From positions 412,590 to 476,589 of the forward strand of contig JAIOIE010000018.1 in the NCBI GenBank assembly GCA_019912665.1: 64,000 nt of DNA, given 5' to 3'. The notes under the pieces were generated by a model. It made no database searches. It was not told where the DNA came from and worked only from the letters and a program-made list of their open reading frames with translations. This DNA comes from Deltaproteobacteria bacterium. Its GTDB lineage: Bacteria > Desulfobacterota > GWC2-55-46. The position numbers and the translations under genes were made by a program. Shown here one piece after another: positions 43,785 to 52,140 of the stretch; positions within the stretch are counted from its first letter, which is position 1, and each line of letters begins with the position of its first letter.

Positions 43785-44700
43785 TTGCCTCCGTTTCGAA
43801 TTGTTCGATATAGTCTATGGCGGACGCCGCGGCAATTGCCCCGTCGCCAACGGCTGTCGCGACCTGCAGTAACGGTGTAGTACGGCAATCGCCTGCCGCG
43901 AATACGCCCGGCATGCTCGTCTGGAGCCTTGCGTCGGTCTTTATAAAGCCCATGTCGTCCTTATCAACGTCCGCGAAGTCGGTCGTCGGGTTTATGCCGA
44001 CGAATATGAAGACCCCCTCCACGTCTATGGACTTCTTCTCGCCTGTCTTGATGTCGTCAAGGAGAGCGCTCTTTACGAGCCCCGCTTCCTCTTTTATATG
44101 CGTAAGGATGTGGCTCTTCAATATCTCTATATTTGGCGTGCTCTCGAGCTTTTCCTGATGCATCTTCTCGGCCCTGAACCTGTCCCGCCTGTGCGAGATG
44201 TATACCTTGGAGGCTATCCGTGAAAGGTAGACGGCCTCCTTCACGGCGGTATCGCCGCCGCCCACGACCAGCACCTTCAGGTTCCTGAAGAACGGGCCGT
44301 CGCAGGTTGCGCAATAGGAGACTCCCTTACCGGTAAGCTCTTTCTCTCCAGGCACGCCAAGCCTCTTGGGTTTTGCCCCAGTAGCTATTATCACGGCCTT
44401 GGCCCTTATCTCGCCCTCGGTGGTCTTAAGGACCTTGACGCCGCCTTCGAGCGCGATGTCGTGGACGCCCGCGAGTTTTATCTCAAGGCCTAGTCCGCGC
44501 GCGTGCTCCTCGAACTTCTCCATGAGCCCGGCACCGCTTATAGACGGGAAACCGGGGTAGTTCTCGATTACGTCGCTTACGGCTATCTGGCCGCCCACCA
44601 TCTGCTTCTCAAGGAGGACCGTCTTAAGCCTCGCCCTCTGCGCGTATATGCCCGCCGTAAGGCCTGCGGGCCCGCCCCCGATTATGACAAGATCGTACAT
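43777..44700 (-). CDS. trxB: Thioredoxin-disulfide reductase
   Basis: 307 residues from the ATG at 44700 (AAGGAGG upstream; the frame continues 20 residues further without a ribosome site). FAD-binding GGGPAGLTAGIYAQRA at the start; redox pair CATC (130-133) in VSYCATCDGPFF; NADPH motif VVGGGDTAVKEA; C-terminal FAD site MPGVFAAGDCR. It reduces thioredoxin. The stop is the TAG at the repeat C2 terminus. Confidence 0.95.
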   Translation of the reverse strand: MYDLVIIGGGPAGLTAGIYAQRARLKTVLLEKQMVGGQIAVSDVIENYPGFPSISGAGLMEKFEEHARGLGLEIKLAGVHDIALEGGVKVLKTTEGEIRAKAVIIATGAKPKRLGVPGEKELTGKGVSYCATCDGPFFRNLKVLVVGGGDTAVKEAVYLSRIASKVYISHRRDRFRAEKMHQEKLESTPNIEILKSHILTHIKEEAGLVKSALLDDIKTGEKKSIDVEGVFIFVGINPTTDFADVDKDDMGFIKTDARLQTSMPGVFAAGDCRTTPLLQVATAVGDGAIAAASAIDYIEQFETEARA

Positions 44701-44775
44701 CGCGTGAAAGCCTCCTTGTGAACGTCTTAAGAACAATCCTAAACCAGATAAGGGGTACAATTCAAGGCAATCTAT

Positions 44776-45624
44776 CTATGCTCCGAGTATCCGCCTTACC
44801 TCTGCGAGGTTCCTAAGATCGTCCTCGTCCGAGTCCTTCGGGGTCTCGAGTATCATGGGCACCTTTTTTATCTTCGGGTGGTTGAGGAAATGCCTGAACG
44901 CTTCGCTCCCTATCGCCCCCTTGCCGATATCCGCGTGTCGGTCGAGCTTCGAGCCAAATCCGCCGCGCGAGTCGTTAAGGTGTATGACCCTGAGGCTCCC
45001 GCGCCCGGCCTCCGCTTCTATCCTCTTTACGAGTGAATCGGCCTCCTGGGGGGTCGAAAAGGAATACCCGGCGGCGAACGCATGGCATGTGTCGAAGCAG
45101 AGGCCCGTATCGAGCCCGCTCTCTTTCGCGCCCCTTATTATACGTCCGATGTCGTCGAGTTTGCTCCCGAAGCCAGTCCCTGAGCCTGAAGTGTTCTCAA
45201 GGAGGACGCGAGTAGTCCTGCCGAGCCCGCTTCTTGCCACCTCCAGAAGGGCGAGGGAGACCCTTTTGAGCGCGAACGCCGGCCCCATTTCCTGTGGGCT
45301 TCCGAGGTGTGTAACGAGATAATCCGCGCCTAGGGCCTCGGCTATCCCCAGCTCCTTTTTGAACATGTCAATCGACTTATGGAAGATGCCGTCGTCAGGC
45401 GCGGTGAGGTTTATGAGGTAGTTCGTGTGGACGACCACTGGGAAGAGGCCGGCCTCCTTCCTCTTGTGCCTAAAGAGCCTGGCCTCGGCTTCGGGGAGCG
45501 GCGTGTATATCCAGCTCCTCGGGTTTCTGCCGAATATCTGCATGGCGTCGCACCCGAGCCGCTGGGCCCTTTCCACCGACTTCGACACCCCTCCGGCGAT
45601 GGAGACGTGAACTCCGAGCGGCAT
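44776..45624 (-). CDS. nfo: Endonuclease IV
   Basis: 282 residues from the ATG at 45624, which overlaps the upstream stop (TGATG); the frame upstream is the shadow of the next gene. Conserved GVHVSIAGGVSKSVERAQ start, then metal ligands in RVLLENTSGSGTGFGS, GLCFDTCHAFAAGYSF, VIHLNDSRGGFGSKLDRHADIGKGAIG and the final PMILETPKDS. It cuts DNA at abasic sites with three zinc ions. Co-translated with the upstream repeat protein. Confidence 0.94.
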   Translation of the reverse strand: MPLGVHVSIAGGVSKSVERAQRLGCDAMQIFGRNPRSWIYTPLPEAEARLFRHKRKEAGLFPVVVHTNYLINLTAPDDGIFHKSIDMFKKELGIAEALGADYLVTHLGSPQEMGPAFALKRVSLALLEVARSGLGRTTRVLLENTSGSGTGFGSKLDDIGRIIRGAKESGLDTGLCFDTCHAFAAGYSFSTPQEADSLVKRIEAEAGRGSLRVIHLNDSRGGFGSKLDRHADIGKGAIGSEAFRHFLNHPKIKKVPMILETPKDSDEDDLRNLAEVRRILGA

Positions 45625-46604
45625 CAGCCCCTGCCCGCCTTGGCCTCGAGCCTCCTCCGGGCGGCGGAGGCGAGCGCGGAGGAGACGTTCTTGCTCTTGG
45701 CTATCGTCTGCAGGTCCTTCTCGAATACCGTATCGAGGAGCTTTAAGGAAATGGCGAGCGGCGTCTTGGGGTTTGACAGCATCCCGACCCTTATCGTATG
45801 GCTCTTCATCCATTCCTTGTTCCGGGATATCTGGCGAAGGAGGTCGTCACTCGTCCCTTTTGAGGCCGTGACCTTCTGCACCTCTTCCTCGGTTACCCTC
45901 GGGTTCTTTAGCACGGCTACCGCGATTATCTTGTTCGGGTCTTTTACAAGGAGCTCCCTCGCGGCCTTGTTTCCGCAAAGCGCGAGCTTCAACTTCTGGC
46001 CCATGGTCATGTTGGAAACGGCCTTGTAGATGTTCTGCTCGTCGGCCTTGGCCTTCTTTTCGTCAAAGAGGTCTTTCTCTATCTGCTCGGAGGTCAGGGG
46101 ATCTGCCTCACCCGGTTTCGCTGTCCCTGGATTACGCAAGCGCTCTTCAAAGAGGCCGGCCATTGAAAGCGTAAAGTGAGGGTTCTTTTTGAGCGCCTCG
46201 ACAAGGAACGGCTTCATCGAGAGTAAATCGATATCCTCTGAAATCGCGGCCACGACCTCTTCCGGCCCTGTCTCGGCGAGAGACTTAAGGGTTTCGTCGT
46301 CGGTGCCCGGGTTAAGGGCGGCCATTATCCGGAGCGAATCGTCGTCCCTCAAATCGAGCACCTTCTTTATGACAAGAGGGTCGAGCTTTTGCTCAAGCGC
46401 CTTTATGAGGCCGTCTAGCGGGTACTCGCCGAGGCTCTTTTTCGCCGCATCGGACACGGCCGGGTCCTTGTCAAAGCCCAGGACAAAAAGGACCGTAACC
46501 TCGTCGGAGGGAGTTAGCGTATCGTCTCCGGCCCTTTTGGCCAGCGCGAGACGCCCCTCGGCTGGCATCTTGAAATACTTAAGCAACTCCTGACGGACCT
46601 TCAT
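45624..46604 (-). CDS. Conserved helical-repeat protein of unknown function
   Basis: 326 residues, helical throughout, with HEAT-like repeats (LGFDKDPAVSDAAKKSLGEYP, SLAETGPEEVVAAISEDI, VAVLKNPRVTEEEVQKVTASK). The repeated ..NPxxxxEEV.. units resemble a protein class common in deltaproteobacteria whose function is not known. It lies 5 bases after the EF-G-like gene and overlaps nfo. Cytoplasmic. Confidence 0.65.
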   Translation of the reverse strand: MKVRQELLKYFKMPAEGRLALAKRAGDDTLTPSDEVTVLFVLGFDKDPAVSDAAKKSLGEYPLDGLIKALEQKLDPLVIKKVLDLRDDDSLRIMAALNPGTDDETLKSLAETGPEEVVAAISEDIDLLSMKPFLVEALKKNPHFTLSMAGLFEERLRNPGTAKPGEADPLTSEQIEKDLFDEKKAKADEQNIYKAVSNMTMGQKLKLALCGNKAARELLVKDPNKIIAVAVLKNPRVTEEEVQKVTASKGTSDDLLRQISRNKEWMKSHTIRVGMLSNPKTPLAISLKLLDTVFEKDLQTIAKSKNVSSALASAARRRLEAKAGRG

Positions 46605-46608
46605 TCCC

Positions 46609-48708
46609 TCACTCCGACTTTTCCTTTTCCGGCCTGTGCGCGGCTATTATCTTCTGGCTCAAGTAAGTCGGCACCTCCTCGTAGTGCGAGAACTCCATCG
46701 TGAATATGCCCCTGTCGCCGGTCATGCCACGGAGGTCGGTAGCGTAGGTTATGACCTCGGCCATGGGCACGAGGGCCCTTATGGTCTGGCTCCCTGCCTT
46801 GGGTTCGGCCCCGAGTATCTTTCCGCGCCTCGAGTTCACGTCGCCGATGATATCTCCGAGCTTTTCCTCGGGCACGCTTATCTCCATCCTCATTACCGGC
46901 TCGAGGAGCACCGGGTTCGCTTCCTCAAGCCCCCTCTTGAAACCCATCGACCCGGCTATCTTGAAGGCCATCTCGGACGAATCGACCGTGTGGTACGTGC
47001 CGTCATAAAGCGCAACCCTCACGTCCACGACCGGGAACCCGGCAAGCACCCCGTGCCTCATGGCCTCGACTATACCCTTTTCGACTGCGGGTATGTATTG
47101 CCTCGGAATCGCGCCACCGGTTATCTGGTCTACGAACTCGAATCCCGTGCCCCTTGGGAGCGGGCTTATGTCGAGCCATGTGTCCCCGTACTGCCCCCTG
47201 CCGCCCGACTGCTTCTTGTATTTCCCCTGCACCTTCACATGGGACCTTATGGTCTCCTTGTAGGGCACCATCGGGGTCTTAAGCTCCACCTCGCACCCGA
47301 ACTTCCTCTTTAGCTTTTCGACCGAAACCTCGATGTGCACCTGCCCCACGCCGGAAAGGAGGAACTCGTGCGTCTCCTCCTCCATCCTGAAATCCAGGCT
47401 CGGGTCCTCTTCCATAAGCTTTGCTATGGCGAGCGGCGCCTTGTCCTCGTCCGCCTTGGTCTTCGGGTGTATGGCATAGGAAAGAGATGGCACGACAGGC
47501 GGAAACTGCGGGAACCTCACGGGCTCGGCGACGTCCGATAGAGTGTCGCCTATGTGGGTGTCCTTCAATTTCGATACGGCCGCTATGTCACCGGCCTCTA
47601 CCCTCCCTACCTCCTTTAGCTTCTTCCCCTCCATGAGGTACAGGTGGCTTATCTTCTCTTTGGCGTCCCTGGTGGGGTTCAGGACAGTCGAATCGGCGTG
47701 GAGAGAGCCGGAGAAGACCCTGAATATGGAGAGCTTCCCGGTGTAGGGGTCGATGAGCGACTTGAAGACGAACGCGGAAAAGGGCTCCTCGACCCTGGGC
47801 TCCCGCTCTATCTCCTCCCCTGTCCTCGGGTCTATGCCCCTTATGTGCCCCCGGATAGCCCCCTTGTCGAGCGGCGAAGGCAGGTTTCCGTTAACCGCAT
47901 CCATCAATAAGTTCACGCCCATGTTCTTGAGCGCAGAGCCCAGGTAGACCGGGATGAACCTCCTTGTGAGGACCCCTTCCCTTATGGCCTTAAGTAGCTC
48001 CTCTATTGATATCTCCTCGCCGTTCAGGTACTTCTCCGTAAGCGCCTCGTCGGATTCGGCCACCGCGGCTATCATGTTCTCCCGCATGGCCGCTGCCTCG
48101 GATTCGAGTTCCGGCGGGGCGGCCCCCGTCTCGAAGCTCCCCGAACCGTCGTCCTTGTAAATGTATGCCTTCATAGATACGAGGTCCACGAGGCCCCTGA
48201 AGGCGTGCCCCTCGCCGATGGGTATCTGCATTGGCACGCCCTTGACCTTAAGTACCTTCTCCATATCGTCCACGGCGCGGAGATAGCCCGCCCTCTCGCG
48301 GTCCATCTTGTTTACGAAGGCTATCCGCGAGACCTCGAATTCGTCCGCGAACTCCCATATCTTCTCTGTCTGGACTTTCACGCCAGATATGGCGCTAAGG
48401 ATGACCACGGCCCCGCCGACTACCCTGAGCGAGTCCCTGGTCTCGGTGAGGAAGTTCGAATACCCGGGGGTGTCTATTACGTTCACCCGGCAGCCGTCCC
48501 AGTCGTAATGGTGTATGGCCGCCGATATGGTGATCTTCCGTTTCTGCTCCTCGGGCTCGAAGTCAAGGTGCGATGTGGCGTCGTCCACCTTGCCTAGCCT
48601 CTCGATGGCCCCGGCGTTAAAGAGCATCGCCTCGGCCAGCGAAGTCTTTCCCGCGCCGCCGTGCGCGATAACGGATATGTTCCTCTTTTTTTCCAGCGAG
48701 ACTTCCAT
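46609..48708 (-). CDS. Elongation factor G-like GTPase (second-type EF-G)
   Basis: 699 residues from the ATG at 48708 (GGAGGTGG upstream). G1 is AHGGAGKTS rather than the GHVDHGKTT of canonical EF-G; G3 DTPGY and G4 NKMD are normal. Domains II-V follow in order (FPPVVPSLSYAIHPKTK, the domain IV HVKVQGKYKKQSGGRGQYGD, domain V PVLLEPVMRMEI). The altered P-loop places it in the EF-G2/FusA-like paralogue group, so the main fusA is probably elsewhere. The role may be ribosome recycling or regulation. Confidence 0.88.
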   Translation of the reverse strand: MEVSLEKKRNISVIAHGGAGKTSLAEAMLFNAGAIERLGKVDDATSHLDFEPEEQKRKITISAAIHHYDWDGCRVNVIDTPGYSNFLTETRDSLRVVGGAVVILSAISGVKVQTEKIWEFADEFEVSRIAFVNKMDRERAGYLRAVDDMEKVLKVKGVPMQIPIGEGHAFRGLVDLVSMKAYIYKDDGSGSFETGAAPPELESEAAAMRENMIAAVAESDEALTEKYLNGEEISIEELLKAIREGVLTRRFIPVYLGSALKNMGVNLLMDAVNGNLPSPLDKGAIRGHIRGIDPRTGEEIEREPRVEEPFSAFVFKSLIDPYTGKLSIFRVFSGSLHADSTVLNPTRDAKEKISHLYLMEGKKLKEVGRVEAGDIAAVSKLKDTHIGDTLSDVAEPVRFPQFPPVVPSLSYAIHPKTKADEDKAPLAIAKLMEEDPSLDFRMEEETHEFLLSGVGQVHIEVSVEKLKRKFGCEVELKTPMVPYKETIRSHVKVQGKYKKQSGGRGQYGDTWLDISPLPRGTGFEFVDQITGGAIPRQYIPAVEKGIVEAMRHGVLAGFPVVDVRVALYDGTYHTVDSSEMAFKIAGSMGFKRGLEEANPVLLEPVMRMEISVPEEKLGDIIGDVNSRRGKILGAEPKAGSQTIRALVPMAEVITYATDLRGMTGDRGIFTMEFSHYEEVPTYLSQKIIAAHRPEKEKSE

Positions 48709-48745
48709 CAAACCACCTCCTCCGGGTTGAGGGTCTCACGTCTTC

Positions 48746-49213
48746 CTATTTCTTCTTTTTCTTTCCCAAGAGGCCCGGTATCGTCCTCCTTAAGAGTATC
48801 CCGAGGAACTTGTTAAGCGGGTTCGACCTGTCGAGGACCGGGATTACTGGCCTGTTCCTGAACCCGAGCTGTATGAGGAGAGAGTTCATCTCCTCGTTCG
48901 CGGCGTCATACCTCAAGCCCTTCTTGAATACCTTTATGGCGCCCTTCTTATTTCCGGCGGCCATATATACCTTTCCGAGGTTCAGATAGAACTCGGCCCT
49001 GAAAAACTCCTTCTTGACGGCCCTGGTGCAGAACTCGAGGCCAAGGCCTATTTCCCCCGCCCTCATGGCCCTGACCATGCCGTAATACGACATGTACTCC
49101 GGGTTTTCCTTGTCCTCTTTCCAGGCCTTATCGAAAGACTTGAGGGCCCTGTCCAGGTTGTCTTCCTTCAAAAAGCGTTTTCCCGCGATGAAGTGTTCCC
49201 GGCCTTCAGACAT
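48746..49213 (-). CDS. TPR-repeat protein
   Basis: 155 residues. Three to four TPR units (HFIAGKRFLKEDNLDRALKSF, AEFYLNLGKVYMAAGNKKGAIKVFKKG), then a short hydrophobic/basic tail (ILLRRTIPGLLGKKKKK) that could touch the membrane. Starts exactly where coaX ends, so it belongs to the birA-coaX operon. Confidence 0.72.
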   Translation of the reverse strand: MSEGREHFIAGKRFLKEDNLDRALKSFDKAWKEDKENPEYMSYYGMVRAMRAGEIGLGLEFCTRAVKKEFFRAEFYLNLGKVYMAAGNKKGAIKVFKKGLRYDAANEEMNSLLIQLGFRNRPVIPVLDRSNPLNKFLGILLRRTIPGLLGKKKKK

Positions 49214-49978
49214 CTAATCTATCTTCCCTCCGTGGATTATCCTTAAGCCCTTGAGGGTCAGGAATTCGTCTATTTCGTTAATGCGCCTCGACTCGCCCTT
49301 AAGGAGCCCCGCATGCCCGCCGGTCGCGACTACGATGGGGTCTGTCCCGGCTTCCTCGGCCATCCTCTCCAGTATGCCGTCCACCAGCCCCAGAAAACCG
49401 TAGAACAACCCGGAGCGCATGGCCTCGATCGTGTTCCTGCCGACAAGCCTCTCGGGCTTCACTGCTTCGACCCTGGGGAGCACGGCCGTCTTCGAATGGA
49501 GCGCCTCGGACAGTATGCCTATGCCCGGGGCGATTGCCCCGCCCGCGAACTCGCCTTTTCCGGTCACGTAATCGAATGTCACTGCTGTCCCGAAGTCCGC
49601 AACTATGAGCGGCTTCTTATGGGCGCTGAAAGCCGCGACCGCGTTTACGAGCCTGTCCGGGCCGACCTCAGAGGGCCTTTCCGTGAGAACCTTTATCCCG
49701 CAGTTCTCATGCGTGACGAACGTCGCACGAAGGCCCAGGTATCTCGCGAGCGCGTCCTTCAGGGCCGCGTTCATCTGCGGAACGACAGAAGAGACGATTG
49801 CGGCCTTAAGGTCCGGGGCCTTTATGCCGGAAGATGAAAGCAGGGCAAGGAGCGAGGCCCCGTACTCGTCCGCCGTCCTCCGGGCGTCCGTCGAGAGACG
49901 CCAGCTCTCTTTTAGCTCTTCGCCCCTGAAAACACCCAGGGTGATGGAGGTATTGCCTATATCAAGGGTTAAGAGCAC
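49214..49978 (-). CDS. coaX: Type III pantothenate kinase
   Basis: 254 residues with a GTG start overlapping the birA stop (TAGTG). N-terminal phosphate loop LLTLDIGNTSITLGVF; EVGPDRLVNAVAAF; DFGTAVTFDYV; ATGGHAGLL near the end. It phosphorylates pantothenate in coenzyme A synthesis, insensitive to CoA feedback. CoaX beside BirA is a frequent pairing. Confidence 0.94.
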   Translation of the reverse strand: MLLTLDIGNTSITLGVFRGEELKESWRLSTDARRTADEYGASLLALLSSSGIKAPDLKAAIVSSVVPQMNAALKDALARYLGLRATFVTHENCGIKVLTERPSEVGPDRLVNAVAAFSAHKKPLIVADFGTAVTFDYVTGKGEFAGGAIAPGIGILSEALHSKTAVLPRVEAVKPERLVGRNTIEAMRSGLFYGFLGLVDGILERMAEEAGTDPIVVATGGHAGLLKGESRRINEIDEFLTLKGLRIIHGGKID

Positions 49979-50961
49979 TACCTGGATGCCGCCTCCATGT
50001 CTCCGGCCACTATCTTTTTTACGGCGCCGCCTGGTTCCCTTATAAGGAGCGCCCCGGTATCGTCAACCCCCAGGCAGACGCCTTTTACGGTATTGCCGAA
50101 CGAGACGACCCGTATCTCCTTGCCTTCAAAGCCGAAATACCTCTTCCATTCCGAAAGGATGGGAATGGAACCCTCGGCTAAGTATACCTTATACCACAGC
50201 TCGACGCTCGATAAAAGGCGGCTGGCAAGGGCTCCCCTGTCAATTACTGCCCCCTTAGCCTCGCGGACGGAAGTGGCCGTATCTCCTATATATTCCGGGA
50301 ACATGGACCTGGTCATATTGACGTTCACGCCGATGCCCATGACCACGAAATGCACCCTCTCGGGCTCGGAGCCCATCTCAAGGAGTATGCCTGCCGCTTT
50401 CCTTCCGTTAATGAGTATGTCGTTCGGCCATTTCACGACAGGTTTTGCCGGACAATATCCCGAAACCGCTTCTGCCGTGGCAACGGCAGCGACAAATGTG
50501 AGCCAGTGCGCCTCTTCCGGGGGTATGGGCGGCCTCAAGATTATCGACAGATAGATATTGAGCCCTGACGGCGATTCCCATCTCCTCCCGAGCCGTCCCT
50601 TTCCTCCAGTCTGGCTCTCGGCCATTACGACCGTGCCTTCTGAAGCCCCGTTCCGGGCAAGCTCGAAGGCCTCGGCGTTGGTCGAGCCGACTTCGTCATG
50701 GAAATGTAGCTCCCTTCCGATAAAGCCGGTTTCAAGGAGTGATGAGACCTCGACACCGTTAAACGGGAGAGGCCCCAGCAGCCTGTAGCCCTTTGAAGGG
50801 CTCGCCTCTATCGTATACCCCGATTTCCTAAGGGCCTCAATGTGTTTCCAAACCGCGGTCCTCGAGACCTTGAGCGCCCTGCTCAGTTTCTGCCCCGAGA
50901 CATGGCCCGGCCCTGCCTTGAGGAGCCTTATTATCTCGGTTTCCGGCCCTTTGTCACGCAT
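49978..50961 (-). CDS. birA: Biotin--[acetyl-CoA-carboxylase] ligase with repressor HTH
   Basis: 327 residues. N-terminal winged-helix ~1-65 (LSRALKVSRTAVWKHIEALRKSGY). Catalytic domain with TNAEAFELARNG, GGKGRLGRRWESP (biotinyl-AMP loop) and KWPNDILINGRKAAGILLEM. C-terminal SH3-like domain ending GGAVKKIVAGDME. Two-function BirA: ligase and biotin-operon repressor. Its start overlaps the end of nadC by 31 bases. Confidence 0.94.
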   Translation of the reverse strand: MRDKGPETEIIRLLKAGPGHVSGQKLSRALKVSRTAVWKHIEALRKSGYTIEASPSKGYRLLGPLPFNGVEVSSLLETGFIGRELHFHDEVGSTNAEAFELARNGASEGTVVMAESQTGGKGRLGRRWESPSGLNIYLSIILRPPIPPEEAHWLTFVAAVATAEAVSGYCPAKPVVKWPNDILINGRKAAGILLEMGSEPERVHFVVMGIGVNVNMTRSMFPEYIGDTATSVREAKGAVIDRGALASRLLSSVELWYKVYLAEGSIPILSEWKRYFGFEGKEIRVVSFGNTVKGVCLGVDDTGALLIREPGGAVKKIVAGDMEAASR

Positions 50962-51848
50962 AAGGATACCACTTCCATGCTTATGTCGATTGCCCTCGCC
51001 GAGTGGGTAATGCTTCCGGCGGATATGAAATCGACGCCAGTTTTCGAGATGCGGCCGATCGTTTCAAGGCTCACGTTTCCGGACGCTTCCACGAGCGCCC
51101 TTTTTCCGATCATCTTCACGGCCTTCCTCATCTCGGAAGGCGCCATGTTGTCGAGCATTATGATATCCGCTCCCCCGGTCTCCAGGGCTTCCCTCGTCTC
51201 GCGGAGGTCCGTGACCTCGATTTCCACCTTTACACCGTGCTTTTTCCTTACTGCTTCCAGAGCGGAGGTTACCGAGCCCGCTGCCTTTATGTGGTTGTCC
51301 TTTATCAAGACCGCGTCGAAGAGGCCGAACCTGTGGTTCTCTCCGCCCCCGGCCTTTACGGCATACCTCTCAAGGGGCCTCATGCAAGGCGTCGTCTTCC
51401 GGGTATCGAGTAATTTCACGCGCGAATCCTTCAGCCTCCGCGCAAACTCGTTTGTCTTTGTAGCAATGCCCGAGAGGCGCTGGAGGAAGTTGAGCGCTAC
51501 CCTTTCGCCCGTAAGGAGAGCGGCCAGTGTGCCCGAGACTGTCGCTATTACCTGGCCCTTCCTTACCCGGTCGCCATCCTTGAAGTTGGCCCTGAACACG
51601 GCCTTCCGGTCGAGCTTTTTAAAGACCATCTCCGGGATAAAAAGCCCGGCTATTACCATGTCTTCCTTTGCCATGAACTCCGCGGCCCCGGCCTGCCCTT
51701 TCTTAACTATCGCATCGGTCGTAAGGTCGCCCGGGCCCACGTCCTCGGCAAAAGCAGCGTCTATGAGAAGGGCCGCGTATTTTTTGAGGCGGGCCATGCC
51801 AATGTCATTGGCGCGGCCGCGTTTTTTCCGGACGATATTCTTTTTCAA
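50931..51848 (-). CDS. nadC: Nicotinate-nucleotide pyrophosphorylase
   Basis: 305 residues as read from TTG at 51848; the conserved part begins at the ATG at 51797 (MARLKKYAALLIDAAFAEDVG). Signature residues are in GDLTTDAIV, LDTRKTTPCMRPLERYAVKAGGGENHR and DNHIKAAG. It makes nicotinate mononucleotide from quinolinate and PRPP. The TTG start's ribosome site (GAGGTGCC) is part of the end of a family B repeat, and the first ~17 residues are basic and atypical; the ATG lacks a good ribosome site. Start uncertain, identity sure. Confidence 0.9.
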   Translation of the reverse strand: MKKNIVRKKRGRANDIGMARLKKYAALLIDAAFAEDVGPGDLTTDAIVKKGQAGAAEFMAKEDMVIAGLFIPEMVFKKLDRKAVFRANFKDGDRVRKGQVIATVSGTLAALLTGERVALNFLQRLSGIATKTNEFARRLKDSRVKLLDTRKTTPCMRPLERYAVKAGGGENHRFGLFDAVLIKDNHIKAAGSVTSALEAVRKKHGVKVEIEVTDLRETREALETGGADIIMLDNMAPSEMRKAVKMIGKRALVEASGNVSLETIGRISKTGVDFISAGSITHSARAIDISMEVVSLCVTKGRKPR

Positions 51849-52140
51849 GGCACCTCTATAATTTTAGATTGCAGCTTTTACGGAAGCCGGGATAAAAGCG
51901 GAGCATTTATGTCAATATGTGAGCATTTTTGTTCCCGCTAACTACGCGGTTAGGGGAAAACATCAGTTATTAGCTTGCTGAAAAACTCCGTTTTTTCAGG
52001 CTGCTAAAAAAGCTCCAGAGGCGAGGCCCTCGTTGGAATAGGGGAGCGAGAATGAGGCGTACTTTTCTTGTACGCCGGAGTGTCAAGCGACGTAGCCTTT
52101 GACGCAGATGGACTTTTTCAGCAGCCTTTCAGAGGTTGCC
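51849..52140. mobile_element. Family B element, copy 3, interrupted by a family A element
   Basis: Left end GGCACCTCTA (one base missing against the 11-bp repeat) and right end AGAGGTTGCC (52131-52140). The palindromic B core (CGGGATAAAAGCGGAGCATTTATG) is at ~51889. Without the A insert (51972-52130) the element is ~134 bases, close to the 140 of copies 1-2. TCAA on each side may be a target duplication. It fills the nadC-valS gap exactly. Confidence 0.85.
51972..52130. repeat. Family A repeat, copy 4, nested in family B copy 3
   Basis: The fullest A copy. Left end GCTTGCTGAAAAACTCC and right end GGACTTTTTCAGCAGCC form imperfect terminal inverted repeats. Inner hairpin GGCGTAC(52056-52062)/GTACGCC(52070-52076). 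It lies inside the terminal repeat of a B element, giving insertion order B first, then A. Confidence 0.82.
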
